Below are positions 1 to 8,093 of a stretch of DNA of 64,000 bases, piece after piece; within the stretch, counting starts at the first letter, position 1, and each line of letters starts with the position of its first letter. Source of the DNA: Streptomyces venezuelae (GTDB lineage Bacteria > Actinomycetota > Actinomycetes > Streptomycetales > Streptomycetaceae); assembly GCF_008642335.1 (NCBI RefSeq), contig NZ_CP029191.1, positions 5,766,001-5,830,000 on the forward strand, given 5' to 3'. The notes under the pieces are model-generated. The model was not told the DNA's origin and ran no database searches. It saw nothing but the letters and a program-made list of their open reading frames with translations. The translations under genes were made by a program, and so were the position numbers.

Positions 1-362
1 GACGGCATCAGGGTCGCGCCGCCGATGCCGAGGACCGCGCGGGCCCCGATGAGGGTTTCGGCGCTGTTCGCGTATGCGGCGACGAGCGACGCGGCGCCGA
101 AGGCGGTGGCGCCGAACAGGAGGAGCCTGCGGCGGCCGATGCGGTCGCCGACCGCGCCCATCGTCATGAGGAGGCCGGCGAGGACGAAGGCGTAGATGTC
201 GAAGATCCACAGCTGTTGGGTGCCGCTGGGTTCCAGGTCGGCGCTGATCTCCGGGATCGCGAAGTAGAGGACGGAGACGTCCATCGAGACCAGGAGCAAC
301 GGGAGCATCAGGACGGCGAAGGCGGTCCATTCCTTGCGGGTGGCGCGCGGGTTCGTCTGCAT
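1..362 (-). CDS. MFS drug exporter, DHA2 type (N-terminal part only)
   Basis: The gene reads leftward from an ATG at 360-362 and runs off the window, so only about 120 residues are visible. They show a short cytoplasmic start, a hydrophobic first helix, then a segment ending in GDRIGRRR. That is the cytoplasmic loop 2-3 signature (GxxxDRxGRRR) of the major facilitator superfamily. The spacing and the MDVSVLYFAIP segment in helix 1 resemble 14-helix EmrB/QacA-type proton-driven drug exporters. It is divergent from a TetR gene at 448, the usual arrangement for an inducible efflux pump. Family is clear; substrate cannot be told. Confidence 0.85.
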   Translation of the reverse strand, partial: MQTNPRATRKEWTAFAVLMLPLLLVSMDVSVLYFAIPEISADLEPSGTQQLWIFDIYAFVLAGLLMTMGAVGDRIGRRRLLLFGATAFGAASLVAAYANSAETLIGARAVLGIGGATLMP

Positions 363-388
363 GGAAGAGGACTGTACGGGCGTCTTAT

Positions 389-409
389 ACGTCTGTCTAG
401 TACGAACGT
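389..409. promoter_or_regulatory. Candidate TetR operator between MFS exporter and tetR
   Basis: An imperfect 21-bp palindrome lies midway in the 85-bp gap between the divergent genes. Its arms are ACGT, two bases, GT, and their exact complement after a 5-bp centre. TetR regulators normally repress both themselves and a divergent exporter from such a site. Position and symmetry are seen; binding is inferred. Confidence 0.45.
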
Positions 410-447
410 TTAGGACGTGCGTATGGGGTCGGCGTAAAGTGCTTCGC

Positions 448-1032
448 ATGGGACACCGCGAAGATCTGCTCGAAGGCGCGAAGCGCTGCCTGCTGGAGAA
501 GGGGTTCGTGCGTACGACGGCCCGCGACATCGTGAAGGAGTCGGGGACGAACCTCGGGTCCATCGGCTACCACTACGGATCCAAGGACGCGCTGCTCGTG
601 GAGGCGTACATCGCGCTCGTCGAGCCGATGGGGACCGACTTCGACGGGGCGCGGGCCGGGGCCGGTGCCGGGGAGAGCAGCCTGGAGCGCTTCCGTCGGG
701 TGTGGGAGCACGTCATCCGCTCGGTGCCCGAGATGCGGCCCATCTGGATGATGACGCTGGAGGTCATCACGCAGCGCGAACGCCTCGCGGGCATCCGCGA
801 GTTGCTGATCGGGGCGCAGAAGGAGGGGACGGCCGGGATGGCGGCGCTGTTCACCGGCATCGAGGAGAGCGAGCTCCCCGACGACGTCATCGAGAGCGAG
901 GGCCGCTTCTACACCACGCTCCTCAACGGGCTGATGGTGCAGTGGCTCTTCGACCCGGAATCGGCGACGACCGCCGAGCAGCTCACCGAGGGGCTGCGGC
1001 GCGTCATGGACCGGGCGGCCGAAACGGGCTGA
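448..1032 (+). CDS. TetR/AcrR family transcriptional regulator
   Basis: 194 residues from the ATG at 448, a usual TetR size. Residues 1-50 form the DNA-binding domain: an LLEGAKRCLLEKGF first helix, then a helix-turn-helix with the family hallmark IGYHYGSKDALL. The C-terminal part is helical and should bind a ligand. An upstream in-frame ATG at 334 would overlap the divergent exporter gene and the operator-like palindrome, so 448 is preferred. Divergence from an MFS drug exporter suggests it represses that exporter until an efflux substrate binds. Ligand unknown. Confidence 0.85.
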   Translation: MGHREDLLEGAKRCLLEKGFVRTTARDIVKESGTNLGSIGYHYGSKDALLVEAYIALVEPMGTDFDGARAGAGAGESSLERFRRVWEHVIRSVPEMRPIWMMTLEVITQRERLAGIRELLIGAQKEGTAGMAALFTGIEESELPDDVIESEGRFYTTLLNGLMVQWLFDPESATTAEQLTEGLRRVMDRAAETG

Positions 1033-1048
1033 GGGCGGCCGGAAACGG

Positions 1049-1081
1049 CCGAGGCCGGCCCGCGGTGCGGACCGGCCTCGG
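1049..1081. terminator. Bidirectional hairpin between tetR and the small secreted gene
   Basis: A perfect 10-bp inverted repeat (CCGAGGCCGG with its complement at 1072-1081) separated by 13 bases. It sits between the convergent genes ending at 1032 and 1105, so it can stop transcription from both sides. There is no U tract, as is common in Streptomyces. Confidence 0.7.
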
Positions 1082-1104
1082 AACAGTGGTGCCTGCAGTG
1101 GTGG

Positions 1105-1455
1105 TTACGACCACTTGATGCAGGCGGCGGGGACCCAGCCCCGCTTCTTGTTGAACTCGCTGCCGTACAGCCACTTGGTGCTGGTCTTGCCGCACAGCTT
1201 GTACTTCTGGCCCGTGTAGAAGTGGCCGTCGCTGCAGAGGTAGCCCTTCTTGCCCTTGTTCCACTGGCTGACGGCGGTGGCGTTCACCTTGGCGTGGGTG
1301 CGCACCTTGACCGCCTCCTTGGCGGGGACGTTGACGATGCCGCGGGAGCAGTCGGGCTTCGACGCGGCGACGGCGGTACCGCTCGTGGCGACGGTGCCGC
1401 CGACGAGGGCGAGGGCGGAGAAGGCGACCGCGGGGGCCAACAGCCTGAACTTCAT
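1105..1455 (-). CDS. Small secreted SH3-like domain protein
   Basis: 116 residues from an ATG at 1453-1455. Residues 1-33 are a classical Sec signal peptide: MKFR, a hydrophobic core, then a TAVAA-S cleavage site. The mature part is about 80 residues with VKVRTHAKVNATAVSQWNKG and a closing WVPAACIKW. That pattern resembles bacterial SH3 (SH3b) domains of secreted actinobacterial proteins. Four cysteines in the mature part could form two disulphides. The gene is isolated, convergent with tetR, with no evident operon partner. A cell-wall-binding role is only an inference from the fold. Confidence 0.7.
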   Translation of the reverse strand: MKFRLLAPAVAFSALALVGGTVATSGTAVAASKPDCSRGIVNVPAKEAVKVRTHAKVNATAVSQWNKGKKGYLCSDGHFYTGQKYKLCGKTSTKWLYGSEFNKKRGWVPAACIKWS

Positions 1456-1550
1456 GAGATGTGGGTTCTCCGATGGGGAGGGGTGGATCTTCGGACGCGG
1501 AGAACCGTATCGCCCCACGATCATGTGCATGGCGGTCCGTTGCGTGGCTC

Positions 1551-2708
1551 TTACAGTCGTGACGACTTCAGGACCATGTGCAGCAGCAGACGGTCCTCGC
1601 CCTCGTCCAGATCGAGTCCCGTGAGCTGTTCGACACGGGACAGGCGGTAGTAGAGGGTCTGGCGGTGGATGCCCAGTTCGGCGGCGGCGCGGCCCGCCTG
1701 GCCCGCGCAGTCGAGGAACACCTCGGCGGTGCGGGCGAGTTCGCGGTGGGCGGGGCCGAGGAGCTCCGTGCCCACGGGGTCGTGGGCCGCCTCCGGGGGC
1801 AGCGCGGTAAGCAGGCGGTAGGGGCCCACGTCCGACCACTGCGCCACCGGCCCGAACCGCCGCTCCGCCAGCGCGGCGCGCGCCGCCCCCGACGCCTCCC
1901 ACCAGGCCGCGCCCAGATCCTCCAGGCCGTGCCGGGCCCCCGCGATGCCGGCCGCCGCGCCCGGCGCCGCGTCCAGGAGGCGCGACGCCGCCGTGTGCGC
2001 GGGCGCGAGCGCGTCGGCCGAGCGCAGCCGCACCAGGGCCGCGAGGGACTGCGCGGTCGTGCCCCACGGCACCGTGCACACCGCAGCCGCGCCCGGCACC
2101 GTACGGGCCGCCGGGGCGTCGTCCGGGTCCGCCGAGCGCCACGGGGCCACGCACACCACGGCGTGCAGGCCCTCGCCGCGCGCGCCGAGCGCCGTGCGCA
2201 GGGCGGCCACCGCCATGTCGCGCTGCCAGCCGCGCTCGGCCGTCAGGACCGCGCGGAACTCCCGGGTCAGGTCGGCGCCCGCCTGCGCCTCGTCGGCGAG
2301 CAGCGCGCCGATCCGGGTGGCCACCTCCATGGCGGCGGTCAGCTGCTGATCGCTCGGCCCCGGCTCCCCGTCCAGCAGCCATACGTATCCGAGGGCGAAC
2401 CCCCGGTGGCGTACGGGAAGGCAGATGCGGCCGCGGTGGACGCCGGCCTCCGGGGTGGGCGGGATGCGGACCGGGGCCGTGGCGCGGGTGATGCCGAAGC
2501 TCTCGAACCAGGAGCGGACCTCGGCCGTGGAGCGCCGGGTCAGGATCGAACGGGTCCTGACCGGGTCGAGGACGGCCGCGTCGAAGCCGCTCTCGCCGCC
2601 GTCGTGCGCGCCGAAGGCGATCAGCTCGAAATCCCGGTTCTCCAGGGTCGCGGGGGCGCCGAGCAGCGCCGAGATCTCGTCGACCAGTTCTTGGTAATCG
2701 CCCTTCAT
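1551..2708 (-). CDS. PucR-family transcriptional regulator, likely of proline catabolism
   Basis: 385 residues from the ATG at 2706-2708; an alternative in-frame start lies at 2747. The N-terminal two thirds form a variable sensory and GGDEF-like region. The last 60 residues carry the PucR C-terminal helix-turn-helix ([20 protein letters not shown]), which places it in the PucR/CdaR group. It is divergent from the proline dehydrogenase gene, 200 bp away. In Streptomyces this position is taken by the regulator of the proline dehydrogenase / P5C dehydrogenase pair, so activation by proline is the likely role. That role is inferred from context. Confidence 0.8.
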   Translation of the reverse strand: MKGDYQELVDEISALLGAPATLENRDFELIAFGAHDGGESGFDAAVLDPVRTRSILTRRSTAEVRSWFESFGITRATAPVRIPPTPEAGVHRGRICLPVRHRGFALGYVWLLDGEPGPSDQQLTAAMEVATRIGALLADEAQAGADLTREFRAVLTAERGWQRDMAVAALRTALGARGEGLHAVVCVAPWRSADPDDAPAARTVPGAAAVCTVPWGTTAQSLAALVRLRSADALAPAHTAASRLLDAAPGAAAGIAGARHGLEDLGAAWWEASGAARAALAERRFGPVAQWSDVGPYRLLTALPPEAAHDPVGTELLGPAHRELARTAEVFLDCAGQAGRAAAELGIHRQTLYYRLSRVEQLTGLDLDEGEDRLLLHMVLKSSRL

Positions 2709-2819
2709 GGCCCCATTCTCGCGCGGCTCTGGACATTCTTCATACATCTGTCTGAGATCCAGGGCACGAACGCGTGACAGCTGTCGATGGCCCGCGTTCC
2801 GGTGGATCCTTAAATTTCA

Positions 2820-2845
2820 CGGTGGTTCTCCGTGCCGTACCACCG
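2820..2845. promoter_or_regulatory. Inverted repeat in the pucR / proline dehydrogenase gap
   Basis: Perfect 7-bp arms CGGTGGT (2820-2826) and ACCACCG (2839-2845) spaced by 12 bases, next to an AT-rich patch (TTAAATTT). It lies about 65 bp upstream of the proline dehydrogenase start and is a candidate PucR-type binding site. Confidence 0.35.
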
Positions 2846-2909
2846 CATTCCCTTCACGTAGGGCTATGTCGGTATGGCCCCCGTTTTCGTACACCCGTGG
2901 AGGTGCCCC

Positions 2910-3836
2910 GTGCTGGGTCCCGTGATCCTCGCCGCGTCGCGCAGCGACAAGATGCGCCGTTTTGTATCGGCGGCCCCCGGCACCAAGCAGGTCGTGGCCC
3001 GGTTCATCGCCGGTGAGGGGGTCGACCAGGTCGTCCCGATCGTCGCCGACGCCGCCGACAAGGGCCTCGAGGTCACCCTCGACGTGGTGGGCGAGGACAT
3101 CACCACCGTCGAGCAGTCCCACGCCGCCCGCGACGCCTACCTCGAGCTCATCGAGCGCCTGAAGGACCTCGGGCTCGGCACCAGGGCCGAGATGTCCGTG
3201 AAGCTGTCGATGTTCGGCCAGGCGCTGGAGGGCGGCCACGAGCTCGCCCTCGCCAACGTGCGCCCCGTCGTCGAGGCCGCCGCCGCGATCGGCACCACGG
3301 TCACCCTGGACGCCGAGGACCACACCACCCTCGACTCGATGTTCGCCATCCACGAGGAGCTGCGGAAGGACTTCCCGCAGACCGGCTGCGTCATCCAGTC
3401 CTACCTGTTCCGCACGGAGGCCGACGCCCGCCGCCTGGCCGCCGCCGGCAGCCGCGTCCGCATCGTGAAGGGCGCCTACAAGGAGCCCGCCGAGGTCGCG
3501 TACCAGGACAAGGCGGAGATCGACAAGGCGTACGTGCGGATCATGCGCATCCTCATGGAGGGCGACGGGTACCCGATGATCGGGTCCCACGACCCGCGCC
3601 TGATCTCCATCGCGCAGGAGCTCGGACGCCGAGCGGGGCGCAAACTGGACGAGTACGAATTCCAGATGCTGTACGGCATCCGCAGCGACGAGCACCTGCG
3701 GCTCGCCGCCGAGGGCCACCGCATGCGGGTGTACACCGCCTACGGCACCGACTGGTACGGCTACTTCATGCGCCGTCTCGCGGAGAAGCCGGCGAACCTC
3801 CTCTTCTTCGGCCGCTCCATCCTCACCAAGGGCTGA
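2910..3836 (+). CDS. Proline dehydrogenase (monofunctional)
   Basis: 308 residues from GTG 2910, chosen because GGAGG at 2899-2903 sits six bases upstream. An in-frame ATG at 2874 has no such site. It is the FAD enzyme that oxidises proline to pyrroline-5-carboxylate and passes electrons to quinone. The beta-alpha-barrel shows expected family motifs: the VSVKLSMFGQAL-type strand, the LDAEDHTTLDS segment, a KGAYKEP lysine region, and the C-terminal DEYEFQMLYGIR helix that binds proline. The length fits the single-domain actinobacterial type. The next gene, 57 bp downstream, encodes the second enzyme. Confidence 0.93.
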   Translation: MLGPVILAASRSDKMRRFVSAAPGTKQVVARFIAGEGVDQVVPIVADAADKGLEVTLDVVGEDITTVEQSHAARDAYLELIERLKDLGLGTRAEMSVKLSMFGQALEGGHELALANVRPVVEAAAAIGTTVTLDAEDHTTLDSMFAIHEELRKDFPQTGCVIQSYLFRTEADARRLAAAGSRVRIVKGAYKEPAEVAYQDKAEIDKAYVRIMRILMEGDGYPMIGSHDPRLISIAQELGRRAGRKLDEYEFQMLYGIRSDEHLRLAAEGHRMRVYTAYGTDWYGYFMRRLAEKPANLLFFGRSILTKG

Positions 3837-3852
3837 CCTCACCAAGGGCTGA
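3821..3852. repeat. Exact 16-bp tandem duplication across the proline dehydrogenase stop
   Basis: CCTCACCAAGGGCTGA occurs at 3821-3836, the last codons plus stop of the gene, and again immediately at 3837-3852. It looks like a recent replication-slippage duplication that left a second copy of the gene's end in the spacer before pruA. Confidence 0.95.
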
Positions 3853-3893
3853 GCTCCCTTTCCCCCGACCCCCCTTAAGGAGATACGGAACTC

Positions 3894-5534
3894 ATGGACG
3901 CTGTGACCCAGGTCCCCGCGCCGGTCAACGAGCCGGTGCACGGCTACGCCCCCGGCTCCCCGGAGCGTGCCCGCCTCGAGACCAAGCTCAAGGAGCTCGC
4001 CGAGAACCCCATCGAGCTGCCGATGACCATCGGCGGCGAGAAGCGCCTCGGCGGCGGCGAGCCCTTCAAGGTCGTGCAGCCGCACAACCACCAGGCCGTC
4101 ATCGGCACCGGCCGCGGCGCCACCCAGCAGGACGCCCAGGACGCGATCGACGCCGCCCTGGCCGCCGCCCCCGCGTGGCGCGCGATGTCCTTCGACGACC
4201 GTGCCGCGATCATCCTGCGCGCCGCCGAGCTGCTCTCCACGACGTGGCGCGAGACCCTGGCCGCCTCCACGATGCTCGGCCAGTCGAAGACCGCCCAGCA
4301 GGCCGAGATCGACACCCCGTGTGAGCTCGTCGACTTCTGGCGCTTCAACGTCAAGTACGCCCGTGACCTGCTCGCCGAGCAGCCCCCGGCCAACGCGACC
4401 GGCGTCTGGAACCGTCTGGACCACCGCCCGCTCGAGGGCTTCGTCTACGCGATCACGCCGTTCAACTTCACCGCCATCGCGGGCAACCTCCCCACCGCCC
4501 CCGCCCTGATGGGCAACGTGGTCGTGTGGAAGCCGTCCCCGACGCAGACGCACGCCGCCGTGCTGCTCATGCAGCTCCTGGAGGAGGCGGGCCTGCCCAA
4601 GGGCGTCATCAACCTCGTCACCGGTGACGGCATCGCCGTCTCCGAGGTCGCCCTGAACCACCGCGACCTGGCCGGCATCCACTTCACCGGCTCGACGCCG
4701 ACCTTCCAGCACCTGTGGAAGACGGTCGGCGAGAACATCGCGAAGTACCGCACGTACCCGCGTCTCGTCGGCGAGACCGGCGGCAAGGACTTCGTCGTCG
4801 CCCACCCGAGCGCCGACCGCGCGATCCTGAAGACCGCGCTGACCCGCGGCTCCTTCGAGTTCCAGGGCCAGAAGTGCTCCGCGACCTCGCGCGCCTACAT
4901 CCCGGCCTCCATCTGGAACGACGGGTTCAAGGAGGAGTTCGCGGCCGAGGTCGACGGCATCAAGATGGGTGACGTCACCGACCTGTCGAACTTCATCGGC
5001 GCCGTCATCGACGACCGCGCGTTCGCCAAGAACAAGGCGGCCATCGACCGCGCCAAGGCCGACGACACCTGCACGATCGTCGCGGGCGGCACCTACGACG
5101 ACTCGGTCGGCTACTTCGTGCGCCCGACCGTCGTCGAGTGCACTGACCCGGCCAACGAGGTCTTCACGACCGAGTACTTCGGCCCGTTCCTCGCCGTGTA
5201 CGTGTACGACGACAGCAAGGCCGACGCGTACGACGAGATGCTGACCCAGATGGAGTCGGTGTCCGACTACGCGCTCACCGGCTCGGTCATCGCCAACGAC
5301 CGCGCCGCGGCCGCGTACACGATGGAGAAGCTCCGCTACGCCGCGGGCAACTTCTACATCAACGACAAGTCGACCGGCGCCGTCGTCGGCCAGCAGCCCT
5401 TCGGCGGCGGCCGCGCCTCCGGCACCAACGACAAGGCCGGTGCCCCGCAGAACCTGCAGCGGTGGACGCTGACCCGCGCCATCAAGGAGACGCTGGTCCC
5501 GCCGACCGAGTACGGCTACCCGCACATGGGCTGA
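3894..5534 (+). CDS. pruA: 1-pyrroline-5-carboxylate dehydrogenase
   Basis: 546 residues from ATG 3894, with AAGGAG 11 bases upstream. This aldehyde dehydrogenase oxidises glutamate semialdehyde (from P5C) to glutamate with NAD+. Visible motifs are the ITPFNFTAIAGNL strand, VWKPSPTQTH cofactor contact, HFTGSTPTF, the general base in VGETGGKDF, and the catalytic cysteine in FEFQGQKCSATSR. The length matches the Group 2 P5C dehydrogenase (RocA/PruA) family. Together with the upstream proline dehydrogenase it completes proline to glutamate, and the pair is probably cotranscribed. A strong terminator follows. Confidence 0.95.
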   Translation: MDAVTQVPAPVNEPVHGYAPGSPERARLETKLKELAENPIELPMTIGGEKRLGGGEPFKVVQPHNHQAVIGTGRGATQQDAQDAIDAALAAAPAWRAMSFDDRAAIILRAAELLSTTWRETLAASTMLGQSKTAQQAEIDTPCELVDFWRFNVKYARDLLAEQPPANATGVWNRLDHRPLEGFVYAITPFNFTAIAGNLPTAPALMGNVVVWKPSPTQTHAAVLLMQLLEEAGLPKGVINLVTGDGIAVSEVALNHRDLAGIHFTGSTPTFQHLWKTVGENIAKYRTYPRLVGETGGKDFVVAHPSADRAILKTALTRGSFEFQGQKCSATSRAYIPASIWNDGFKEEFAAEVDGIKMGDVTDLSNFIGAVIDDRAFAKNKAAIDRAKADDTCTIVAGGTYDDSVGYFVRPTVVECTDPANEVFTTEYFGPFLAVYVYDDSKADAYDEMLTQMESVSDYALTGSVIANDRAAAAYTMEKLRYAAGNFYINDKSTGAVVGQQPFGGGRASGTNDKAGAPQNLQRWTLTRAIKETLVPPTEYGYPHMG

Positions 5535-5567
5535 CGCCCACCAGGCCCTGACGGGCCCCCTGAACCC

Positions 5568-5612
5568 CGCCTCCGATCCGGGCCCCACCCCGATCGGAGG
5601 CGGTGTCTTTTT
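5568..5612 (+). terminator. Rho-independent terminator after pruA
   Basis: A perfect 11-bp stem (CGCCTCCGATC with its complement at 5592-5602) with a 13-base loop, followed by a T-rich run at 5605-5612. It closes the proline catabolic operon and also lies downstream of the convergent beta-lactamase gene. Confidence 0.85.
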
Positions 5613-5633
5613 CCGGCTCGTCCGGACCGCGGG

Positions 5634-6539
5634 TCAGGTGAGGGCTTCGACGGCGATGCGGGTGATGTCCTCCGCGATCCGGTCCTCGCCGGGCGTGTCC
5701 GGGTCGAGCCGGGTCGTGTACACGGAGATGACCAGCGGCGCCTGCTTCGGCGGCCAGGCCACGGCGACGTCGTTGACGCCTCCGTAGGCGGGCGAGCCCG
5801 TCTTGTCGCCGACCCGCCACTCCTTCGGGACCCCGGCCCTGATCCGCTTGTCGCCGGTGGTGTTCTCCACCAGCCAGCGGGTCAACTGGCCGCGGTCGAG
5901 CGGGTGGAGGGCCTTGCCGAGGACGAGCTTGCGCAGGTTCGCGGTCATCGCCGCCGGGGTCGTCGTGTCCCGCCGGTCACCGGGGATGTTGGTGTTGAGG
6001 TCGGTCTCCCACCGGTCGAGCCGGGTGCGGGAGTCGCCGAGGGAGCGCGCGAACTCGGTGACACCGGCGGGCCCGCCGATGCGCCGCATCAGCAGATTGG
6101 CCGCGGAGTTGTCGCTGTAGGTGATGGTGGCGTCGCACAACTCCCGTACGGTCATGCCCGTTTCGAGGTGCATCTCGGTGCGCGGCGAGTACGTGATGAG
6201 GTCGTCGCGCCCATATCTGATGAGTACGTCGAGCAGACCGGGTTCCTGTTCGCGTGCCCGGCGCAGGATCGCCGCGGCCGCCAGGACCTTGAACGTCGAG
6301 GCGATGGCGAAGCGTTCGTCCGCGCGGTAAGCGACGACGGCGCCGGTGCCGGTGTGCAGGGCGTGGACGCCTATGCGGCCCGGATAGCTCTCTTCCAGGG
6401 CGCGCAGGCGGCGGGCGGCGTCGGAGGGGGTGGCGGAGGCGACGGGGGCCGCGGCGCTCGCGGTGCCGGAGACCGAGAGGAGCACGGGGGCGGCGGCCGC
6501 GGTGCCGAGGACGGCGCGGCGGGATGCGGATGGCGTCAT
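5634..6539 (-). CDS. Class A serine beta-lactamase, Tat-exported
   Basis: 301 residues from ATG 6537-6539. The N-terminus SRRAVLGTAAAAPVLL is a twin-arginine signal with cleavage near ASAA (about residue 30). The class A set is complete: STFK with the nucleophile Ser81, SDN at 142-144, the deacylating glutamate E178 in the omega loop (ExxLN), and KTG at 246-248. It should hydrolyse penicillins and possibly cephalosporins outside the cell. Its start codon overlaps the stop of the upstream MerR gene (ATGA), so the two are translationally coupled. That is unusual for a beta-lactamase, which is normally paired with BlaI/BlaR or AmpR-type regulators. Confidence 0.92.
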   Translation of the reverse strand: MTPSASRRAVLGTAAAAPVLLSVSGTASAAAPVASATPSDAARRLRALEESYPGRIGVHALHTGTGAVVAYRADERFAIASTFKVLAAAAILRRAREQEPGLLDVLIRYGRDDLITYSPRTEMHLETGMTVRELCDATITYSDNSAANLLMRRIGGPAGVTEFARSLGDSRTRLDRWETDLNTNIPGDRRDTTTPAAMTANLRKLVLGKALHPLDRGQLTRWLVENTTGDKRIRAGVPKEWRVGDKTGSPAYGGVNDVAVAWPPKQAPLVISVYTTRLDPDTPGEDRIAEDITRIAVEALT

Positions 6540-6919
6540 GATCCAGACGGTACCGGCAGCGGGTTCCTGGACGCCGCGGTGATCACCTCGTCCAGGACGT
6601 CGCGGGCCCGCAGCAACTCGGCGACCTGGCGGTCGATCCTGGCCCGCTCCTCCGTCAGCTCGTCCACCAGCCAGGGGGTCGCGGACGCGGAAGGGCCGCC
6701 GTCCTTGTCCCGCATGCACGGAAGCAGCTGCACGATCTTCGCGCTGCACAGGCCCGCCGCGAACAGCTCCTGGATGTGGACGACACGGTCCACGGCGGCC
6801 TCCGGGTAGTCGCGGTGACCGCCCGGGGTGCGGTCCGCGTACAGCAGGCCCTGCTCCTCGTAGTAGCGCAGGGACCGCTCGCTCACAGCGGTACGCTTCG
6901 CCAGCTCGCCGATCCTCAC
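6536..6919 (-). CDS. MerR-family transcriptional regulator, thiol-rich sensor type
   Basis: 127 residues. Residues 1-70 are a typical MerR winged helix: MRIGELAKRTAVSERSLRYYEEQGLL, then the wing with GGHRDY. The remainder is a short coiled coil (about residues 80-115) without a separate ligand domain. Two cysteines, C58 and C68, flank the start of the dimerisation helix, which could make it responsive to electrophiles or oxidation. It is divergent from the old-yellow-enzyme gene, whose promoter holds a 24-bp palindrome inside a long -35/-10 spacer. It also overlaps the beta-lactamase start, giving a regulator plus beta-lactamase operon. Confidence 0.88.
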   Translation of the reverse strand: MRIGELAKRTAVSERSLRYYEEQGLLYADRTPGGHRDYPEAAVDRVVHIQELFAAGLCSAKIVQLLPCMRDKDGGPSASATPWLVDELTEERARIDRQVAELLRARDVLDEVITAASRNPLPVPSGS

Positions 6920-6936
6920 GCCGTGCTCCTTCGCAC

Positions 6937-6968
6937 TTGAATCTCACACCGGTGTCAGCTTCTACCGT
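6937..6968 (+). promoter_or_regulatory. MerR-type promoter of the alkene reductase gene, probably leaderless
   Basis: A TTGAAT -35 box (6937-6942) and TACCGT -10 box (6963-6968) are 20 bases apart, the over-long spacing typical of MerR-controlled promoters. The palindrome at 6939-6962 has the perfect core ACACCGGTGT plus symmetric outer arms GAA/TTC and CT/AG. The -10 ends six bases before the ATG at 6975, so transcription likely starts at or near the start codon. There is no ribosome-binding site, which supports a leaderless mRNA. Confidence 0.65.
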
Positions 6969-6974
6969 TCCGGC

Positions 6975-8093
6975 ATGACGAACACCGCGCTTCTCTCGCC
7001 CTATTCCGCAGGCCCCCTCGGCCTCCTCCGCAACCGCATGGTGATGGCCCCCATGACCCGCGCACGCGCCGCGGAGGACGGCACCCCGCTGCCCGTCGTC
7101 GCCGACCACTACGCCCAGCGTGCGGGCGCCGGGCTCATCGTCACCGAGGGCATCTGGCCCAGCAGCCGCGGCCAGAGCGGCTGGCGCTACCCGGGGCTGC
7201 AGACCGCCGCCCACGTCGAGGGATGGCGGCGGGTCACCGACGCCGTGCACGCCAAGGGCGGCCGCATCTACGCGCAGCTGATGCACGGCGGCCGCAACGG
7301 TCACCCCCTGGCCCGCATCGACGGGGACCTGCCGCTCGCGCCGTCCGCCGTCACGCCGCCCGGCCACGCGCACGGCCCGGACGGCACCAAGCCCGACTAC
7401 GTCGCCCCGCGCGAGATGACCCGCGACGACATCCGCACGGCGGTACGGGACTTCGTGGACGCCGCCCGCAACGCCGTCGCGGCCGGCTTCGACGGCGTCG
7501 AACTGCACGGCGCCAACAGCTACTTGATCCACCAGTTCCTCGCCGACAACACCAACCTGCGCGACGACGAGTACGGGCGGGGCTCCGTCGCCGACCGCAT
7601 CCGCTTCGCCGTCGAGGTGGTCCGCGCCGTCGCCGACGCCATCGGGGCCGCACGGCTCGGGCTGCGGCTCTCGCCGGGCAACCCGCAGTTCGGCATGGCG
7701 GAGGCCGACCCCGGGCCCGTCTACCGCGCGCTGCTCGACGAGCTCGACGGGCTCGGCCTCGCCTACCTCCACCTCACCGACAACGACCGCTACCCGGCCC
7801 TCGCCGACCTGCGGCCCCGCTGGCACGGCGTCCTCATCGGCAACGTCGGCGAGAACGGCGACCCGACGACTCGTGAGGCGGGCGAGGCCGTCCTCGCGAC
7901 CGGCCTCGCCGACCTCGTGTCGTACGGGCGGGGGTTCATCTCCAACCCGGATCTGCCCGAACGGTTCGCCGCGGGAGCACCTCTCCAGGAGATCGACGAG
8001 GCCCACCTCTACACGCACGGCGCGGAGGGCTACACCGACTACCCGGCCCTCGCGGACCTCCTGGTCTCCGCTCAGACCTCCACGAGCACCTGA
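6975..8093 (+). CDS. Old yellow enzyme / alkene reductase (NADH:flavin oxidoreductase)
   Basis: 372 residues. It is an FMN TIM-barrel ene-reductase expected to reduce electron-poor C=C bonds (enones, maleimides, nitro-esters) with NAD(P)H. Visible family features are the N-terminal NRMVMAPMTRARA strand, QLMHGGRNGH, the substrate-binding HGANSYLIHQFL motif (H and N pair), RDDEYGRGS, and a C-terminal YGRGFISNPDLPERF. Length and motifs fit the NemA / xenobiotic reductase group. It is controlled by the divergent MerR gene and converges on a nitroreductase gene with a 22-bp overlap of the 3' ends. Physiological role is most likely detoxification of reactive electrophiles. Confidence 0.92.
   Translation: MTNTALLSPYSAGPLGLLRNRMVMAPMTRARAAEDGTPLPVVADHYAQRAGAGLIVTEGIWPSSRGQSGWRYPGLQTAAHVEGWRRVTDAVHAKGGRIYAQLMHGGRNGHPLARIDGDLPLAPSAVTPPGHAHGPDGTKPDYVAPREMTRDDIRTAVRDFVDAARNAVAAGFDGVELHGANSYLIHQFLADNTNLRDDEYGRGSVADRIRFAVEVVRAVADAIGAARLGLRLSPGNPQFGMAEADPGPVYRALLDELDGLGLAYLHLTDNDRYPALADLRPRWHGVLIGNVGENGDPTTREAGEAVLATGLADLVSYGRGFISNPDLPERFAAGAPLQEIDEAHLYTHGAEGYTDYPALADLLVSAQTSTST

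Noticed and set aside
2817..5588. 923-codon open frame on the minus strand opposite the proline catabolic genes
   Set aside because: It is a shadow of the two well-supported plus-strand enzymes; very high GC keeps antisense frames open, and the translation has no domain.
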